From Fusarium oxysporum f. sp. lycopersici 4287 (taxonomy: Eukaryota > Ascomycota > Sordariomycetes > Hypocreales > Nectriaceae), in NCBI RefSeq assembly GCF_000149955.1, contig NC_030992.1:1023073-1087072 (forward strand): DNA of 64,000 nucleotides. The letters are read 5' to 3'. A model generated the notes under the pieces. The model made no database searches and had not been told where the DNA came from. It saw nothing but the letters and a program-made list of their open reading frames with translations. A program made the translations under genes and the position numbers. Positions 43,401-54,177 of the stretch are shown piece by piece (within the stretch, counting starts at the first letter, position 1; every line of letters begins with the position of its first letter).

Positions 43401-44910
43401 GACAAGGCCAGGTCTTAGAGTGGGATCCGACTTGCAGGGCACATCTGTCAGGGAGGCCCTGCTGCTTCCCTCCACTGCGTCGGGTCTGAGTCTGAGATTC
43501 TGGACGAAAAGGAATGAAAGGAAGTTGAAGAGGACTATGCATTGTGTAGTTGAGACAAGTCACAGACAGACTCGTCAGCAGCTGAGATAGAGTACCTATC
43601 TTCAAAGTGTTGCTTCACCGAATTCGGTACCTTGGAAAGGTATCGTCACGGCCCGTCTTGTCTCGGCATCTTTGTTCAAGTAAACGATTGGACATGATTC
43701 CTCGCCCGAAAACTAAAACCGAAAAGGCTGCATGGCGTTCCATTCTGCGCTGTGATCGGCAGCAAAAACCGTCCCTAGTTATCCCCCGCTTCTCGAAGCC
43801 GGATCCAAGACAGAAGAAGCAGGTCAATCGACCTGATTACAAAATGTGCCTGGCCATATGCAAACCGGAGAGAAAAAAGCACAACCCTGATGTTATCTCA
43901 CGATATTATGGTTTAAACTTCCGGCAGTTGCGAAATACATATTCCTCTCTAATATCGCCCAAGCAAGGCAGACCCGGGCAGCTTTCATCCTGTCAAAAAC
44001 CATTTCAAGACCCCTACAGGTCAAGTCAAGTCAAGTTCTGGGACAGACAGCGTCAAGGGTGGTTGAAGAAACAAGGGCCAGTTGCGCTTAAGCCTGAGCT
44101 TAAGGACAGGCAGAGTCATTGGTTCTTCTGTGGAGGTGCTTTGATTTATTACAGAAGACACAGACAGAGAAGAGGCGTTCACTAACTTAAAGTGAGTGTG
44201 TCGCTGAAGTGCGTTGCGTGTGTGGCGACGTTTAACTTGAATTTAGCCTTGCCAATTTCTCTCCAATTCCCGCCATCGTCTCGACTCGACCTTGACCTTG
44301 TCTTGTCTTGCTTCTATAAGCAGCATAATCGAACTCACCGCAATTCGATTTTTGTTCTAAAACAACCGACGAGAGAGAACAGAACCCATTGTCCGAGCGC
44401 ACCTACGCTTATCGTCATCTATTTACTTCCTATTTTCTACTTATTCCTTTATTGGACCATTCCTACTCTTGGCTTCTTCTTCATTTTTTTATCGGGTCGA
44501 TTAGTGCATGTTCAATTCAATTGTAGTGGACTGGTGCCGGTACAGTTGCTGTGTAGGTGTGCTAGGTGTGTTCCCCTCCCAGCTTCCATTGCGATTCTCG
44601 CCCAGACTCTAGACTAACAAGCCCTCTCCCCGCAACCAGTCACTGACTGATTTGCAAGAGATCCCTCATCTCAACAATCAGATACTACATCTGACGATAG
44701 CCAAGATAGTCGCACTATCTTGTTACAATCGACGGCCATATTCAAGCCATTAATTACCGAGGTCAACGTAATCGAACCCATCACATCAATTAATCCCCTC
44801 CCTTAACTAGCAACAAAGAAAGCCCTCGACACCTCCACCCGTCAATCAATCACCAAAGCACCGACCTATTCACACACAAAAAACAACTGCTATTGCTTTC
44901 TCTCTCCTCA
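40449..44910. other. Very long gene-free region upstream of the RasGAP gene
   Basis: About 4.5 kb. Only short open frames occur except 43607-44185, a 192-codon frame (163 codons from its first ATG at 43694) that is very basic and unlike any protein I know. I do not call it a gene. A CGTGGGATCGTCCCACG dyad overlapping a CACGTG core lies at 41849-41867. The last 600 bases are pyrimidine-rich and likely form the RasGAP promoter and leader. Confidence 0.5.
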
Positions 44911-45015
44911 ATGCGGAACGGGCGCTTGTATGTGGACGTGGACACACAATGGCTTAGGCTTGCGACCGCCAAACATGGACGAACAAGACCACTCACGATC
45001 TGGCACCTCCAGTGA
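44911..45015 (+). promoter_or_regulatory. Upstream ORF overlapping the RasGAP start
   Basis: An ATG at 44911, 19 bases before the first in-frame RasGAP ATG, opens a 34-codon frame ending at TGA 45013-45015. It overlaps both candidate main starts (44930 and 44975) out of frame. If present in the mature leader, it would limit translation of the RasGAP. Effect inferred. Confidence 0.45.
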
Positions 45016-48000
45016 TGCCACATCCTGGAACCAGGCCTCCACCTCCGACCTCAACCTACCCCGGGACCCAAAGATGGAGCGCTCCAGCGCATCCAACCTG
45101 CGGTCAGCCTTTCGCCATACGCTGATAAATGCCACCTCCACCGTCCGCGCTGTCACACCCGATCCCGTCGAGCCTCCAACTGTCAGTGTCACTGCCGAGT
45201 CACAACAGTCCCAAAGAGGTGCTTCTTCACAGCAGAGTTCGCCCCGGACTATACCTCCGGGCCCTACAAGAAGACAAGGCATGGTTTTCAACGAAGTTTT
45301 CAGCGAGTCGTACGAGAGCAGCGAATCTAGCCCTCCGAGACAGCATTTACGGCATACAAGCGGTAGCCTCCGGCCAAGGACGCGCACGATGGATACCTCT
45401 ATGCTGGCACAAAGAAGTGTACCACCGCCGACATCAGAACGACACCGGGTTGGCAGTGTGAGCTCGTCGGGGTCATTACATCCCTCAGACGAGCTAAGGC
45501 CACAGCTCAGTTCATTAGACTCGCTACATCACGCTGTGATAACAGGGCGAGAATCATTAGTACCAACAAAAGACAAAAAGTCAAGAAGACTCATGAAGCG
45601 ACAATCATCCAGACCTACCTCACCTCTCATTTCTCCACCACCTACCGTCGACTCACTCCCATTACCCATAGCTACCGATGACGCAAACAAGGTCCTGCTT
45701 CTTATGAGAACTCTATGCGGTCGAATGCGCGGCGAGATCGAATATCAAGGCGAAACGGGTGGTCCTTGGCATAGTGGCGTAGCTTACATTGAAGAGGAGA
45801 AGGGCTGTCTCATGTTTGACTCAGGGCAGAATGGACCCTTTCATATCCCTCTTGTGTCTGATCTGCGCGGCTGCAGGGTCCTCCCTGTCGATTATCCCGA
45901 ACTAACCAAGGAATGCTTGGAGTTGGTGTGCCTGTCACCTCCAGTGGAAATCCTAATATGTCCTTTGGTGATAGAAGAGTTCGACTTGTGGCTTGCAGCT
46001 TTACTGTGCTGGCAGCAATTACGTCCAACGGGTATTAAGCTTGCCAATGGGAAACCAGCCAACCAGGTGACGCCCATGAGGCCCGAATTGAAGAGACATG
46101 GTTGGTCACAGGAAAAGAACAAGCCTACGAATATCATCAAAGTTGGTAAGGTGATGCTTTGGGACAAGGGCTTGGCTGTTTCACCAAGGGCGATTGTCAA
46201 GAGACCCTCAACAAGAGACCTTCGATCACCCACGACATCCTGGAGGAGAGTTTCCTGCATTCTACAGGACAGCGGCGAGTTCAAACTCATGACAGAGAAT
46301 GACGTTACTGTTCTTTCCATCATCGATCTCTCACAGCTTTCCCGGTGTGCTGTTCAACAACTTGACCGTACAGTGCTCGATGAAGAATATTGCATTGCCA
46401 TATTTCCAATCTACTCTTCTACATCTACTCACCTCTCTATCTTCCGACCTGTCTACTTGGCGCTCGACAGCAGAGTTCATTTTGAAGTTTGGCTTTGTCT
46501 ACTTCGAGCATTCGCGGTACCCGACATATACCGCCTTGACGACCCTAACACATCGCAAATTGTGGAACTAGAGGATATTGAATCAGAGTATGAGGGCGAA
46601 GTTTTCAGGCTCGAAAAGACAATCAGCGTCAGGGTTACTGAAGCAAAGATTAAGGCTAGACCCAGCGGTGGTGGAGGGACTGAGCCGACAATTCCAGAAC
46701 GACCCGGGCGACCGGAACCTGATCCTTTGATTGGAAACTACCTAGCGGAAGTTATCTTAGATGGCGAAGTGAGGGCACGAACAACAACGAAGACAGCCAC
46801 CAAGAACCCCTTTTGGAGAGAGGAGTGCGAGTTCACCGATCTACCACCAACCACACCATTATTATCCATCGTCCTAAAGAGAGTGGAAGGAAACCTGGAC
46901 AGCTCGAGTAACCTCCTCCAAGCATCTGTTGGACTGCCTCGAACACGCAATCTGCAGGAGTTTGTGGTAGGTGCCGTCGACATTTCGCTCGACCAACTAG
47001 ACCGCGGGAAGGACAGCGAGCAATGGCTTCAGATATTTGACGAGAAACACCAATCGGTTGGACAGATGCTAGTCAAAGTGAATCACGATGAGCATGTCGT
47101 GCTTTTGTCGAAGGAATACCAACCTCTCACGGAATTATTACACCGATTCCCGGCCGGGTTGACGAACCAGGTATCGGCGGTTCTCCCGGGACAGCTTCGT
47201 CGATTGGCAGAGTTATTCCTCAATATCTTCCAAGTGTCAGGTTCCGCCAGCGAATGGCTCATGGCATTGGTTGAGGATGAGATCGATGGCATTGGCAACC
47301 AGACCACCATGAAGAAATACCGATTCAGCAGCCGGCTGAAGTCCAACGATTCTATCGACGCTGCAACTGATCGTGAACTGATCGTACGAGATATGAGCAA
47401 GTCACTTGCCGGAGAAGCGAACCTGCTGTTTCGAGGCAACTCTCTCCTCACACAGTCGCTCGAATTTCATATGCGCCGTTTGGGCAAGGAGTATCTGGAG
47501 GAGATCTTACAGGAGAAGCTGTTTGAGATAAATGAGATCAACCCAGACTGCGAAGTCGACCCCAGCAAGATCCCCCACGAATCGGATCTCGACCAGCATT
47601 GGACTGTGCTCATCCACTACACGACTGAAGTTTGGAAATGCATTGCTAACTCAGCCAACCGCCTACCTCCGGAGCTACGACATATACTCAAGTACATCCG
47701 AGCCGTTGCTGAAGATCGCTATGGAGACTTCTTGCGCACTGTCACATACACCTCAGTCTCTGGCTTCCTGTTCCTCCGCTTCATCTGTCCAGCTATTCTA
47801 TCGCCCAAGCTTTTCAATCTTCTACGCGACCACCCTCGACCTCATGCCCAACGAACATTCACACTTATCGCAAAAGCACTACAAAAGCTAGCGAACTTGT
47901 CCAACTTTGGAAAGCGAGAGGAATGGATGGAGCCGATGAACCGATTCCTCAATGTGCAGAGACAATCTGTTCGTGATTATATCGACCAAGTGTGCAGTAT

Positions 48001-48688
48001 CCCAGCGGACCGCAACGCCAATTTCGTTCCTGCTGGCTACAGCACACCAGTCACTATTCTCGGCCGTCTAAGTCCTACTTCCAAGGAGGGATTCCCCAGC
48101 CTTCCATACTTGATTGACGACACGAGAAACTTGGCGAGTCTTGTCAAGCTATGGGTGGACGCTAGACCGGTCGACGACAAGAAAGAGGAGGTGGATCAAG
48201 AGCTTCTCGCTTTCAACGACGTATGCTTCGCTCTACAACAACGCGCCGACGCTTGTCTCGCTAAGGTCGAAACTGAGCGTGCCAGTGAAACAGCAACCTG
48301 TGCCACTACAGAAGACGTCGCCGAATCCATTGAACAAGCATCACTGATTGAATCACTCTCTATTTCCTACGGCGGCTCCTCAACAGCATGGAACGACGTC
48401 TACGAACCCACACCCGGTAGCTCAGGCAGCGAAGTCAACGATGACAACACAATACGCAACCGCAGACGAAGCAAGGAGCGTCGCCGTCACCATCATCACC
48501 ACAAAGAAGGCTGGGAACAACGAAAGCAACGACATGCAAGCACAAGTGGAAGTGCGAGTGCGAGTGCAAGCAACACTGTCAAGTCTAAGAACGGACGTGT
48601 GGGACGTACGATCCTCAGCGGCATCACCCGCATAGTCGGTCGTGGTGAGAGTCCTGAGGGAAAAGATTCCTCGAAGCATTTTAAGTAA
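44930..48688 (+). CDS. bud2: RasGAP with PH-like and C2 regions, BUD2/CLA2-type
   Basis: One uninterrupted exon of 1252 codons; M16 (44975, MDEQDHSRSG) is an alternative start. The first 230 residues are Ser/Pro-rich and disordered. A PH-like region follows (about 230-560, with WLAALLCWQQL and a second block around FEVWLCLLRAF). A C2-like segment (about 570-710) contains YLAEVILDGEVRARTTTKT and NPFWREECEF. The RasGAP domain (about 740-1060) has the catalytic arginine finger LFRGNSLLTQSLEFHMRRLG (R near 835) and the FLR motif GFLFLRFICPAILSPKLF. The tail is basic with a His run. This order matches Bud2/Cla2, the GAP of the polarity GTPase Rsr1/Bud1. Lack of any intron in so long a fungal gene is notable. 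A close relative (another RasGAP subclass) cannot be fully excluded. Confidence 0.88.
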   Translation: MWTWTHNGLGLRPPNMDEQDHSRSGTSSDATSWNQASTSDLNLPRDPKMERSSASNLRSAFRHTLINATSTVRAVTPDPVEPPTVSVTAESQQSQRGASSQQSSPRTIPPGPTRRQGMVFNEVFSESYESSESSPPRQHLRHTSGSLRPRTRTMDTSMLAQRSVPPPTSERHRVGSVSSSGSLHPSDELRPQLSSLDSLHHAVITGRESLVPTKDKKSRRLMKRQSSRPTSPLISPPPTVDSLPLPIATDDANKVLLLMRTLCGRMRGEIEYQGETGGPWHSGVAYIEEEKGCLMFDSGQNGPFHIPLVSDLRGCRVLPVDYPELTKECLELVCLSPPVEILICPLVIEEFDLWLAALLCWQQLRPTGIKLANGKPANQVTPMRPELKRHGWSQEKNKPTNIIKVGKVMLWDKGLAVSPRAIVKRPSTRDLRSPTTSWRRVSCILQDSGEFKLMTENDVTVLSIIDLSQLSRCAVQQLDRTVLDEEYCIAIFPIYSSTSTHLSIFRPVYLALDSRVHFEVWLCLLRAFAVPDIYRLDDPNTSQIVELEDIESEYEGEVFRLEKTISVRVTEAKIKARPSGGGGTEPTIPERPGRPEPDPLIGNYLAEVILDGEVRARTTTKTATKNPFWREECEFTDLPPTTPLLSIVLKRVEGNLDSSSNLLQASVGLPRTRNLQEFVVGAVDISLDQLDRGKDSEQWLQIFDEKHQSVGQMLVKVNHDEHVVLLSKEYQPLTELLHRFPAGLTNQVSAVLPGQLRRLAELFLNIFQVSGSASEWLMALVEDEIDGIGNQTTMKKYRFSSRLKSNDSIDAATDRELIVRDMSKSLAGEANLLFRGNSLLTQSLEFHMRRLGKEYLEEILQEKLFEINEINPDCEVDPSKIPHESDLDQHWTVLIHYTTEVWKCIANSANRLPPELRHILKYIRAVAEDRYGDFLRTVTYTSVSGFLFLRFICPAILSPKLFNLLRDHPRPHAQRTFTLIAKALQKLANLSNFGKREEWMEPMNRFLNVQRQSVRDYIDQVCSIPADRNANFVPAGYSTPVTILGRLSPTSKEGFPSLPYLIDDTRNLASLVKLWVDARPVDDKKEEVDQELLAFNDVCFALQQRADACLAKVETERASETATCATTEDVAESIEQASLIESLSISYGGSSTAWNDVYEPTPGSSGSEVNDDNTIRNRRRSKERRRHHHHHKEGWEQRKQRHASTSGSASASASNTVKSKNGRVGRTILSGITRIVGRGESPEGKDSSKHFK

Positions 48689-48713
48689 AAAAGAAAACGC
48701 CGTTTATATCCAT

Positions 48714-48744
<31 letters not shown>

Positions 48745-49499
48745 CATTTTATATACCTTTTGATGACTAGATGGCAGAGCTAGTTATTCATGACTGAATG
48801 AACAATACAACTTCTTTGAAATACCACTTTCATCTTTTCACATAGTCTCATTTATACTTGCCCTTTCTTTTGTCATTACTACCACGGATTTTGGAAATGG
48901 CAGGCCATTCCTTCATACTCGCATTAGCAGACGGTTGGGTTCATCTCGTTTCATTTATTGTATTATGTATATCTGGATTTCTTAATTTATTTATTTTTAT
49001 TTCTGTTTTTTTAGCCTAAAGTTAAAAGACTTTGGGTCCAAGTTACCTTCATGCTCGGCATGACTGATAGACATAAAAGCTCTGGGGGGAAAGAAGACAT
49101 ATATGATATGTCGATTTTCCCCCATGAACTCAAATCACAATTAGAGTCATCCCCTCTTTACTAAAGCCAAGTTATGCGTGGACGCCTTGCCTGACTTACG
49201 AAGCATGACTATAGCAACTAGAAAGTGGCATAGTTGATCACGAAGCTGATATTTATGATGCGTCATCTCCTTATAGAGTATTGCAATATTTGCAATTCGA
49301 TGGTATCTCATTCAGCGCCGACTCCTAAGTAACCCGCTTTTTCCTCGCATGGGTTATGTTACAGAAAGTTTGATCATGTCCTCCGCCCTCATTCCATATG
49401 AAACATTGCTATAATTTTCAAATACAACTGGCGTTCTATCCCGCTCGCAATGAGTAAAATGACGCTCTCTATTTTGCGGTATGCCTTCTCTGCAGCCGC
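48689..49499. other. Convergent intergenic region
   Basis: About 810 bases of 3' flanks with a TATACA hexamer repeat near the RasGAP stop. No gene is visible. Confidence 0.55.
48715..48744. repeat. TATACA hexamer microsatellite
   Basis: About five tandem TATACA units in the 3' flank of the RasGAP gene, 27 bases after its stop. Confidence 0.85.
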
Positions 49500-50675
49500 T
49501 TAGGCGAAGAACTTCTTGTAGGCAGCCTTCTCCTTGGCGGCGCGAGCAGCAGCCTTGGTTCGGACGGCGTTGAGCTCTCGGGTGATGGCGCTATCGTTGG
49601 GCGCAAGGGTGTTAGCCTCACTCAAGTCACGCAGAGCAGCCTCCTCGTCCTTGAGGCGGATGTTGGCAAGACCACGGCGGTAGAAAGCCTTTGCACGGTC
49701 GGCGTCCTTAACGCCTTGGACGTCAAGGGCAGCAGAAGCGGAGCGAGCAGCGTCATCCCAGGCCTCCAGCTTGATGTTCAAGAGCGCCGAGTTGTTGTTG
49801 AGGGAGAAGCGCAGAGCCTGGAGGTCGTCCTTGATCGACTGGGGTTGGTTCTCAAGATCAGGGTCCTCGTTAATGTAGCGCAGACCCTTCTGGTACTTGT
49901 CGAGACCGAGAGAATAGTTGCCTGACTTGAAGGCAGTGTTGCCGTACTCCTTGCAGGCCGTGGCGATCTTGACGATGGCGACGGCATCGAGAGTGTCTGT
50001 GCAGTCTTCGGGGAAGTCCTCGTACGGGTCGCCGAGGGCGTCGGGCTGCTTCACGTCGGCAGCGACGGCGGCGTCACCCTTGAGCTCGCCGCAGTCGGCA
50101 ATGAGAGCCTCCTTTGCGGGACGGTCGCCGGACTGGGTAGTAAGGTTCTCGATTTGTCGAACGACGGACTTGCCGTTAAGTACCTCGCCGAAGACGACAT
50201 GCTTACCGTCGAGGTGAGGGGTAGGAACGGTGGTTATGAAGAACTGGGAGCCGTTGGTGTCTGGCGGGGTAATTCGTCAGCGTCATGGCCCAAAATGAGG
50301 GGCATCATGGAACTTACTGGGACCAGCATTGGCCATGGACAGAAGGAAAGGCTTCTCATGCTTTATGGGGAAAGCTTCATCGTCAAACTTGTTGCCATAG
50401 ATGGACTCTCCGCCGGTGCCATCACCAGCAGTAAAGTCACCACCTTGGATCATGAACTGCTTGATGACGCGATGGAAGATGGAGCCCTTGTAGTGCAGGG
50501 GCTTTCCCGACTTGCCGATGCCCTTCTCGCCGGTGCAGAGAGCACGGAAGTTCTCAGCGGTCTTGGGGACAAGGTCGGCATAGAGTTCCATGGTGATACG
50601 GCCAACGGGCTTGCCGCCGAGCGAGATATCGAAGAAGACGCGGGGTCGCGCGGGGGAGTCGCCTTCGGTAGCCAT
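49500..50675 (-). CDS. cpr6: Cyclophilin-40 (peptidyl-prolyl isomerase D, Cpr6/Cpr7 type)
   Basis: Two exons, 50675-50318 and 50260-49500 (372 aa). The cyclophilin domain (about 10-178) has [35 protein letters not shown] with the catalytic Arg, and [20 protein letters not shown]; the intron cuts between GP and NTNGSQ. A linker rich in Asp follows. Then come three TPR-like repeats (about 215-370), readable as [40 protein letters not shown] and [20 protein letters not shown], the part that in Cyp40 binds the Hsp90 MEEVD tail. Length equals the yeast relatives. Hsp90 co-chaperone role is from family knowledge. Confidence 0.95.
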
Positions 50676-52431
50676 TGCGATAGTTTGTGAGGAGGAGGAA
50701 TTGGGTGAAGAGAGAAAGGAAATGGAATTAAATCAAGGCGCCGGAAGAGAGAAGAGATGTAAGGTTTAGTTTATTGCTTGAGAGGATTGGAGAGTAAGAC
50801 GGGATCACAGCGTGGGGGTTTATTTAGGTATTAAGTTGCTATGGAGGAGCAGAAGCAAACAGAAGGTAACAGAAGAGGGGAGCTACCCTGCCAATTGAGG
50901 AAAAGTCGCGATGCAAGTGAGCCCGAAGATCGTGCCGCTTATAAGTGGGTAGCCCAGTATTTAATTGACGGCTGAGAATCCAGTTCCTCATTACCGGGAA
51001 TATCGCTATATATCTACACAAAAGGCTACTGAACTGTAGGTAGGCTATCTACCGTTGATGCAATTGACTCAATCAGATCATATCTAATGAATCACAATCA
51101 CTCGCGAACAAGGTACAGCTCCGATATCCCTCGGACTAAGCCAAGCATGGACGGACGGGATGTGAATATCATAACCAAGAAGACAATTGCGTATGCGGGG
51201 TGTCTTTTCTTTTTCCTACACCGGTGATGAGCAAAAGAGATAAGATGAAGCAAACTAGATAACATAAACAATCAGCTGATACAAATAAAAACAACAAATA
51301 TCATCAACTGAAACGAGACAGGTTCAGCCGAGAACTTTGAAGCCCAAACAGATACTCTCTCTGCAGCGAGGCTCAACCTCGCCCTGCAGTTCAAGGTAAG
51401 ATACATGACCTGTCATGCAGCAATTGTAAATGTGTTTCAATTAAAGAGGACACATAACAATTTGTGTAACGATGACTGCATGACCTTGACCAAACTGTCT
51501 CTCTCGCAATCCAATCAGTAAAAAGTGAGAAAAGAGAAAACTCTCTCATAATGGTCAACCAAATTCTCATCAAGGCGGGGGAGGGGGGAATATTTCATGA
51601 GAGGGAACAGGGGTCGAGATGGCTTAAGCCTCCTTGCAATAACGCTTTCAAGGCATTGTAATCCGAGTCAACGAGTGCCGATATCAAAAGGAGAGTGAAT
51701 CATGATTGAACAATGGTTACACAAATTCTCAGAACCACTCACAGGTCTTGTTGCTGATCAAATCTCACCTCTCTACTACCTATATCCCACTCAACTATTG
51801 CCCGCCTCCATACTCATACCCACCAACCAACGCACAACATCCATTGTAGCGTCTACTAGGGATATCCCGATGCAAGAAATCAACGACCAATCCGATTTTA
51901 TCGCCCGGACCAAACTCCCCCCTTCAACCCTGGCCTGTCTATATTGGATCCCGTCCCGTTACAGAGGAGAGACACTTTGCCGCTTTGACCACCTCTGAAT
52001 TGCTTCTTTTTAAACCACAAACACGGAACTCCAGCCCCTCGGTTGCACAGCACATGATGCAGCCCTTCCGCTAATGCATCCAATTAGAAACTGACAATAC
52101 ACGAAAGTGGCTGTGTTGGCTGTTGTTTGCTGTAAGATAATTGCACTTTCGGATACAGTCCCGTCGACAATTCGCCCTTTCAGGTTGTATGCTGTACCAC
52201 ACATATCAAAGATGTGCCGGCCCAGGCAAGCTGAACTCTTCAAGAATCATATCATGTTGATTATAGACGCCAGGGCTGACTCCAAAACATGTCTCTATTA
52301 CCGAACCTATAGCAGATCCGTCAATATACCCAATGTAATCCCTTCGCTTTCTCTTTTGTCTACCCGTCCCGTCTAAGGTATCTTCAATAGCCTATCTCCC
52401 TATATTTCACATTTCTATAGCAGCCAGCCAC
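50676..52431. other. Intergenic region between the cyclophilin-40 and deacylase genes
   Basis: About 1.75 kb. It holds the cyclophilin-40 promoter (upstream on the minus strand) and the deacylase 3' flank. No supported gene; the open frames are short and lack domains. Confidence 0.5.
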
Positions 52432-53173
52432 TCACTCCGTCTTGGCGCCGTTCTTCAATTCCAGAGTAACCTATGATGTATCCCCGGTGGTTAGCACAGA
52501 CACCCCCAAATGCGAGAAAAATACGGCTTCCACAAAACTTACCGGCCCGTCGTTGACGAGAGCAACCTCCATCATGGCCTGGAACTGCCCATCCTTGACT
52601 CTCTCCTCCATGTAACCCGCCCTGACCTTCTGCACGAAGTAGTGGTATAGCCGACGTGCCTCCTCCGGGTTGGCAGCACCGTGGAAGTCAGGCTTGGCTC
52701 CCTTCTTTGTGCTAGCTAGCAACGTAAACTGCGACACTGTATCTGGGTCTCAGCCACTGCTGCTACCCTCACACGACCGGAAACAAGAGGAGACAAGACT
52801 CACCGCAGAGAACCTCGCCGCCAATATCGCTGACACTCTTCTTCCACTTGAAAAAGCCTGTCAGATTTGAAACCACAAAACGAAATTATCGGCCCAGCCT
52901 CTTTTGTCCCTTACCTTGCCGCCCTCCTCGTCATCCCACAGCTTCATCCTCAGCACCTTGGCAGCCATCAGGTCAGCCTCTTTCTCCGTGTCCCCGGGGG
53001 CCACGGCTGCAAAGGCCAGGACGCCCTTGCCGATGGAAGAGATCATCTCTTTGTCGACGGTGACGGACGCCGACAGGACACGCTGCAATATGACTATTTG
53101 AGTTGTTGGTGAGCTTATGTTTCATTTGTCTTTTGTGTGTCGGTGATTACACTGTACTGCACGTACCCTTCAT
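52432..53173 (-). CDS. dtd1: D-aminoacyl-tRNA deacylase (Dtd1)
   Basis: Five exons: 53173-53167, 53093-52915, 52846-52804, 52736-52543 and 52470-52432 (153 aa). The first exon is only 7 nt (ATGAAGG), encoding MK plus the first base of Val. The protein reads [64 protein letters not shown] and ends [17 protein letters not shown]. The SQFTL and NxGPVT motifs form the active site of DTD, which removes D-amino acids and Gly from mischarged tRNA. Exon 3 uses a TTTTTCAAG acceptor; the nearby ACAG acceptor would give a different, non-homologous frame. Length is typical. Confidence 0.9.
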
Positions 53174-54177
53174 ATTTGTGATGTATAAGTTTTTGTGACT
53201 GGGAGATGCAAGTTGAGTAAAATATCAGACTGTTTTGACTGGGCTTGAGTCAAGCTCTCTGTATCTAGACGTTACTCCGTAGTCGGATCGGCATCGGTCC
53301 CGATTTACCGTGTATTACAGCAGTGAAAGACAATCAAGATTAATTTTGATGATAAAACATAAATTCTCTCAAGCGAATAGGCTTATATGGATTAGAAGCC
53401 ACCAAGTTTATACTTTTCCCTATAGTTTTCAATATTCATAATTTGATAGGGACGTCGGTTGGCGATTGAGTTCCAGACTGGACGTTCTAGGTATGGTCTA
53501 CCCAAAGCACTGAGGCAGTGGAGGGCACTTAATTGCCAGCAAGGTATCTACTAAGGTAGACGCTTAGCGAAAAAAAAAAAAAAACCACGTCATTGAGTGC
53601 ATCCCGCAATATTGGCCTGAATTTGCACCACTATTTGGCTTGCAATTCAATATTACACAGAAATGTCATTCTTGCTACAGATTGACTAACCATCTTCAAC
53701 TATTACAGCCTTTTCAAGCCCGTAGATGCATGTTCAACCCTCAATGTCCACTTCAACAGGTTTCAGCAGCTAACCGCGCCTCGTCCCAGTGAATCGCGGC
53801 CCTTCAGCCAATCACGACACCGCGGCTCTTTAGCCTCATTGGATGGCTGCACCTCCCACCTTGAACTAACCTTAACCACCAAATCAGTGCTGGCCAGCCT
53901 TACTTCCAACAACCACATCTCATCTACCATCGGCTCCCGGCATTGACGCTCAGGACGACGGACACTGTATTATCACCCTATTATAATTAACGACGACTAT
54001 CGGATCGCCCCCGCGACGCGCCGTTATATCATAATAACCCTTCCCTGCGCTGCCACATCTTCTCGAACGGTGCTGGCAGAGACGCACAACAAACCGAATC
54101 GACAACAACAGTCGGACGACAAGATCTATACGAGCGACTAGACACTGCGCCCGAGTGGCTGCATTTTTCTACTCATA
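53174..54177. promoter_or_regulatory. Divergent promoter region of dtd1 and not3
   Basis: About 1 kb shared by two housekeeping genes. It has a 15-base A run (53570-53584), CCAAT-like motifs (for example at about 53808 in CAGCCAATC), and a leader rich in CA and pyrimidines before the not3 start. Confidence 0.55.

Noticed and set aside
43607..44185. 192-codon ORF as a gene
   Set aside because: Starts with a non-ATG codon, no known domain, odd basic composition, and lies in the likely leader of the RasGAP gene.
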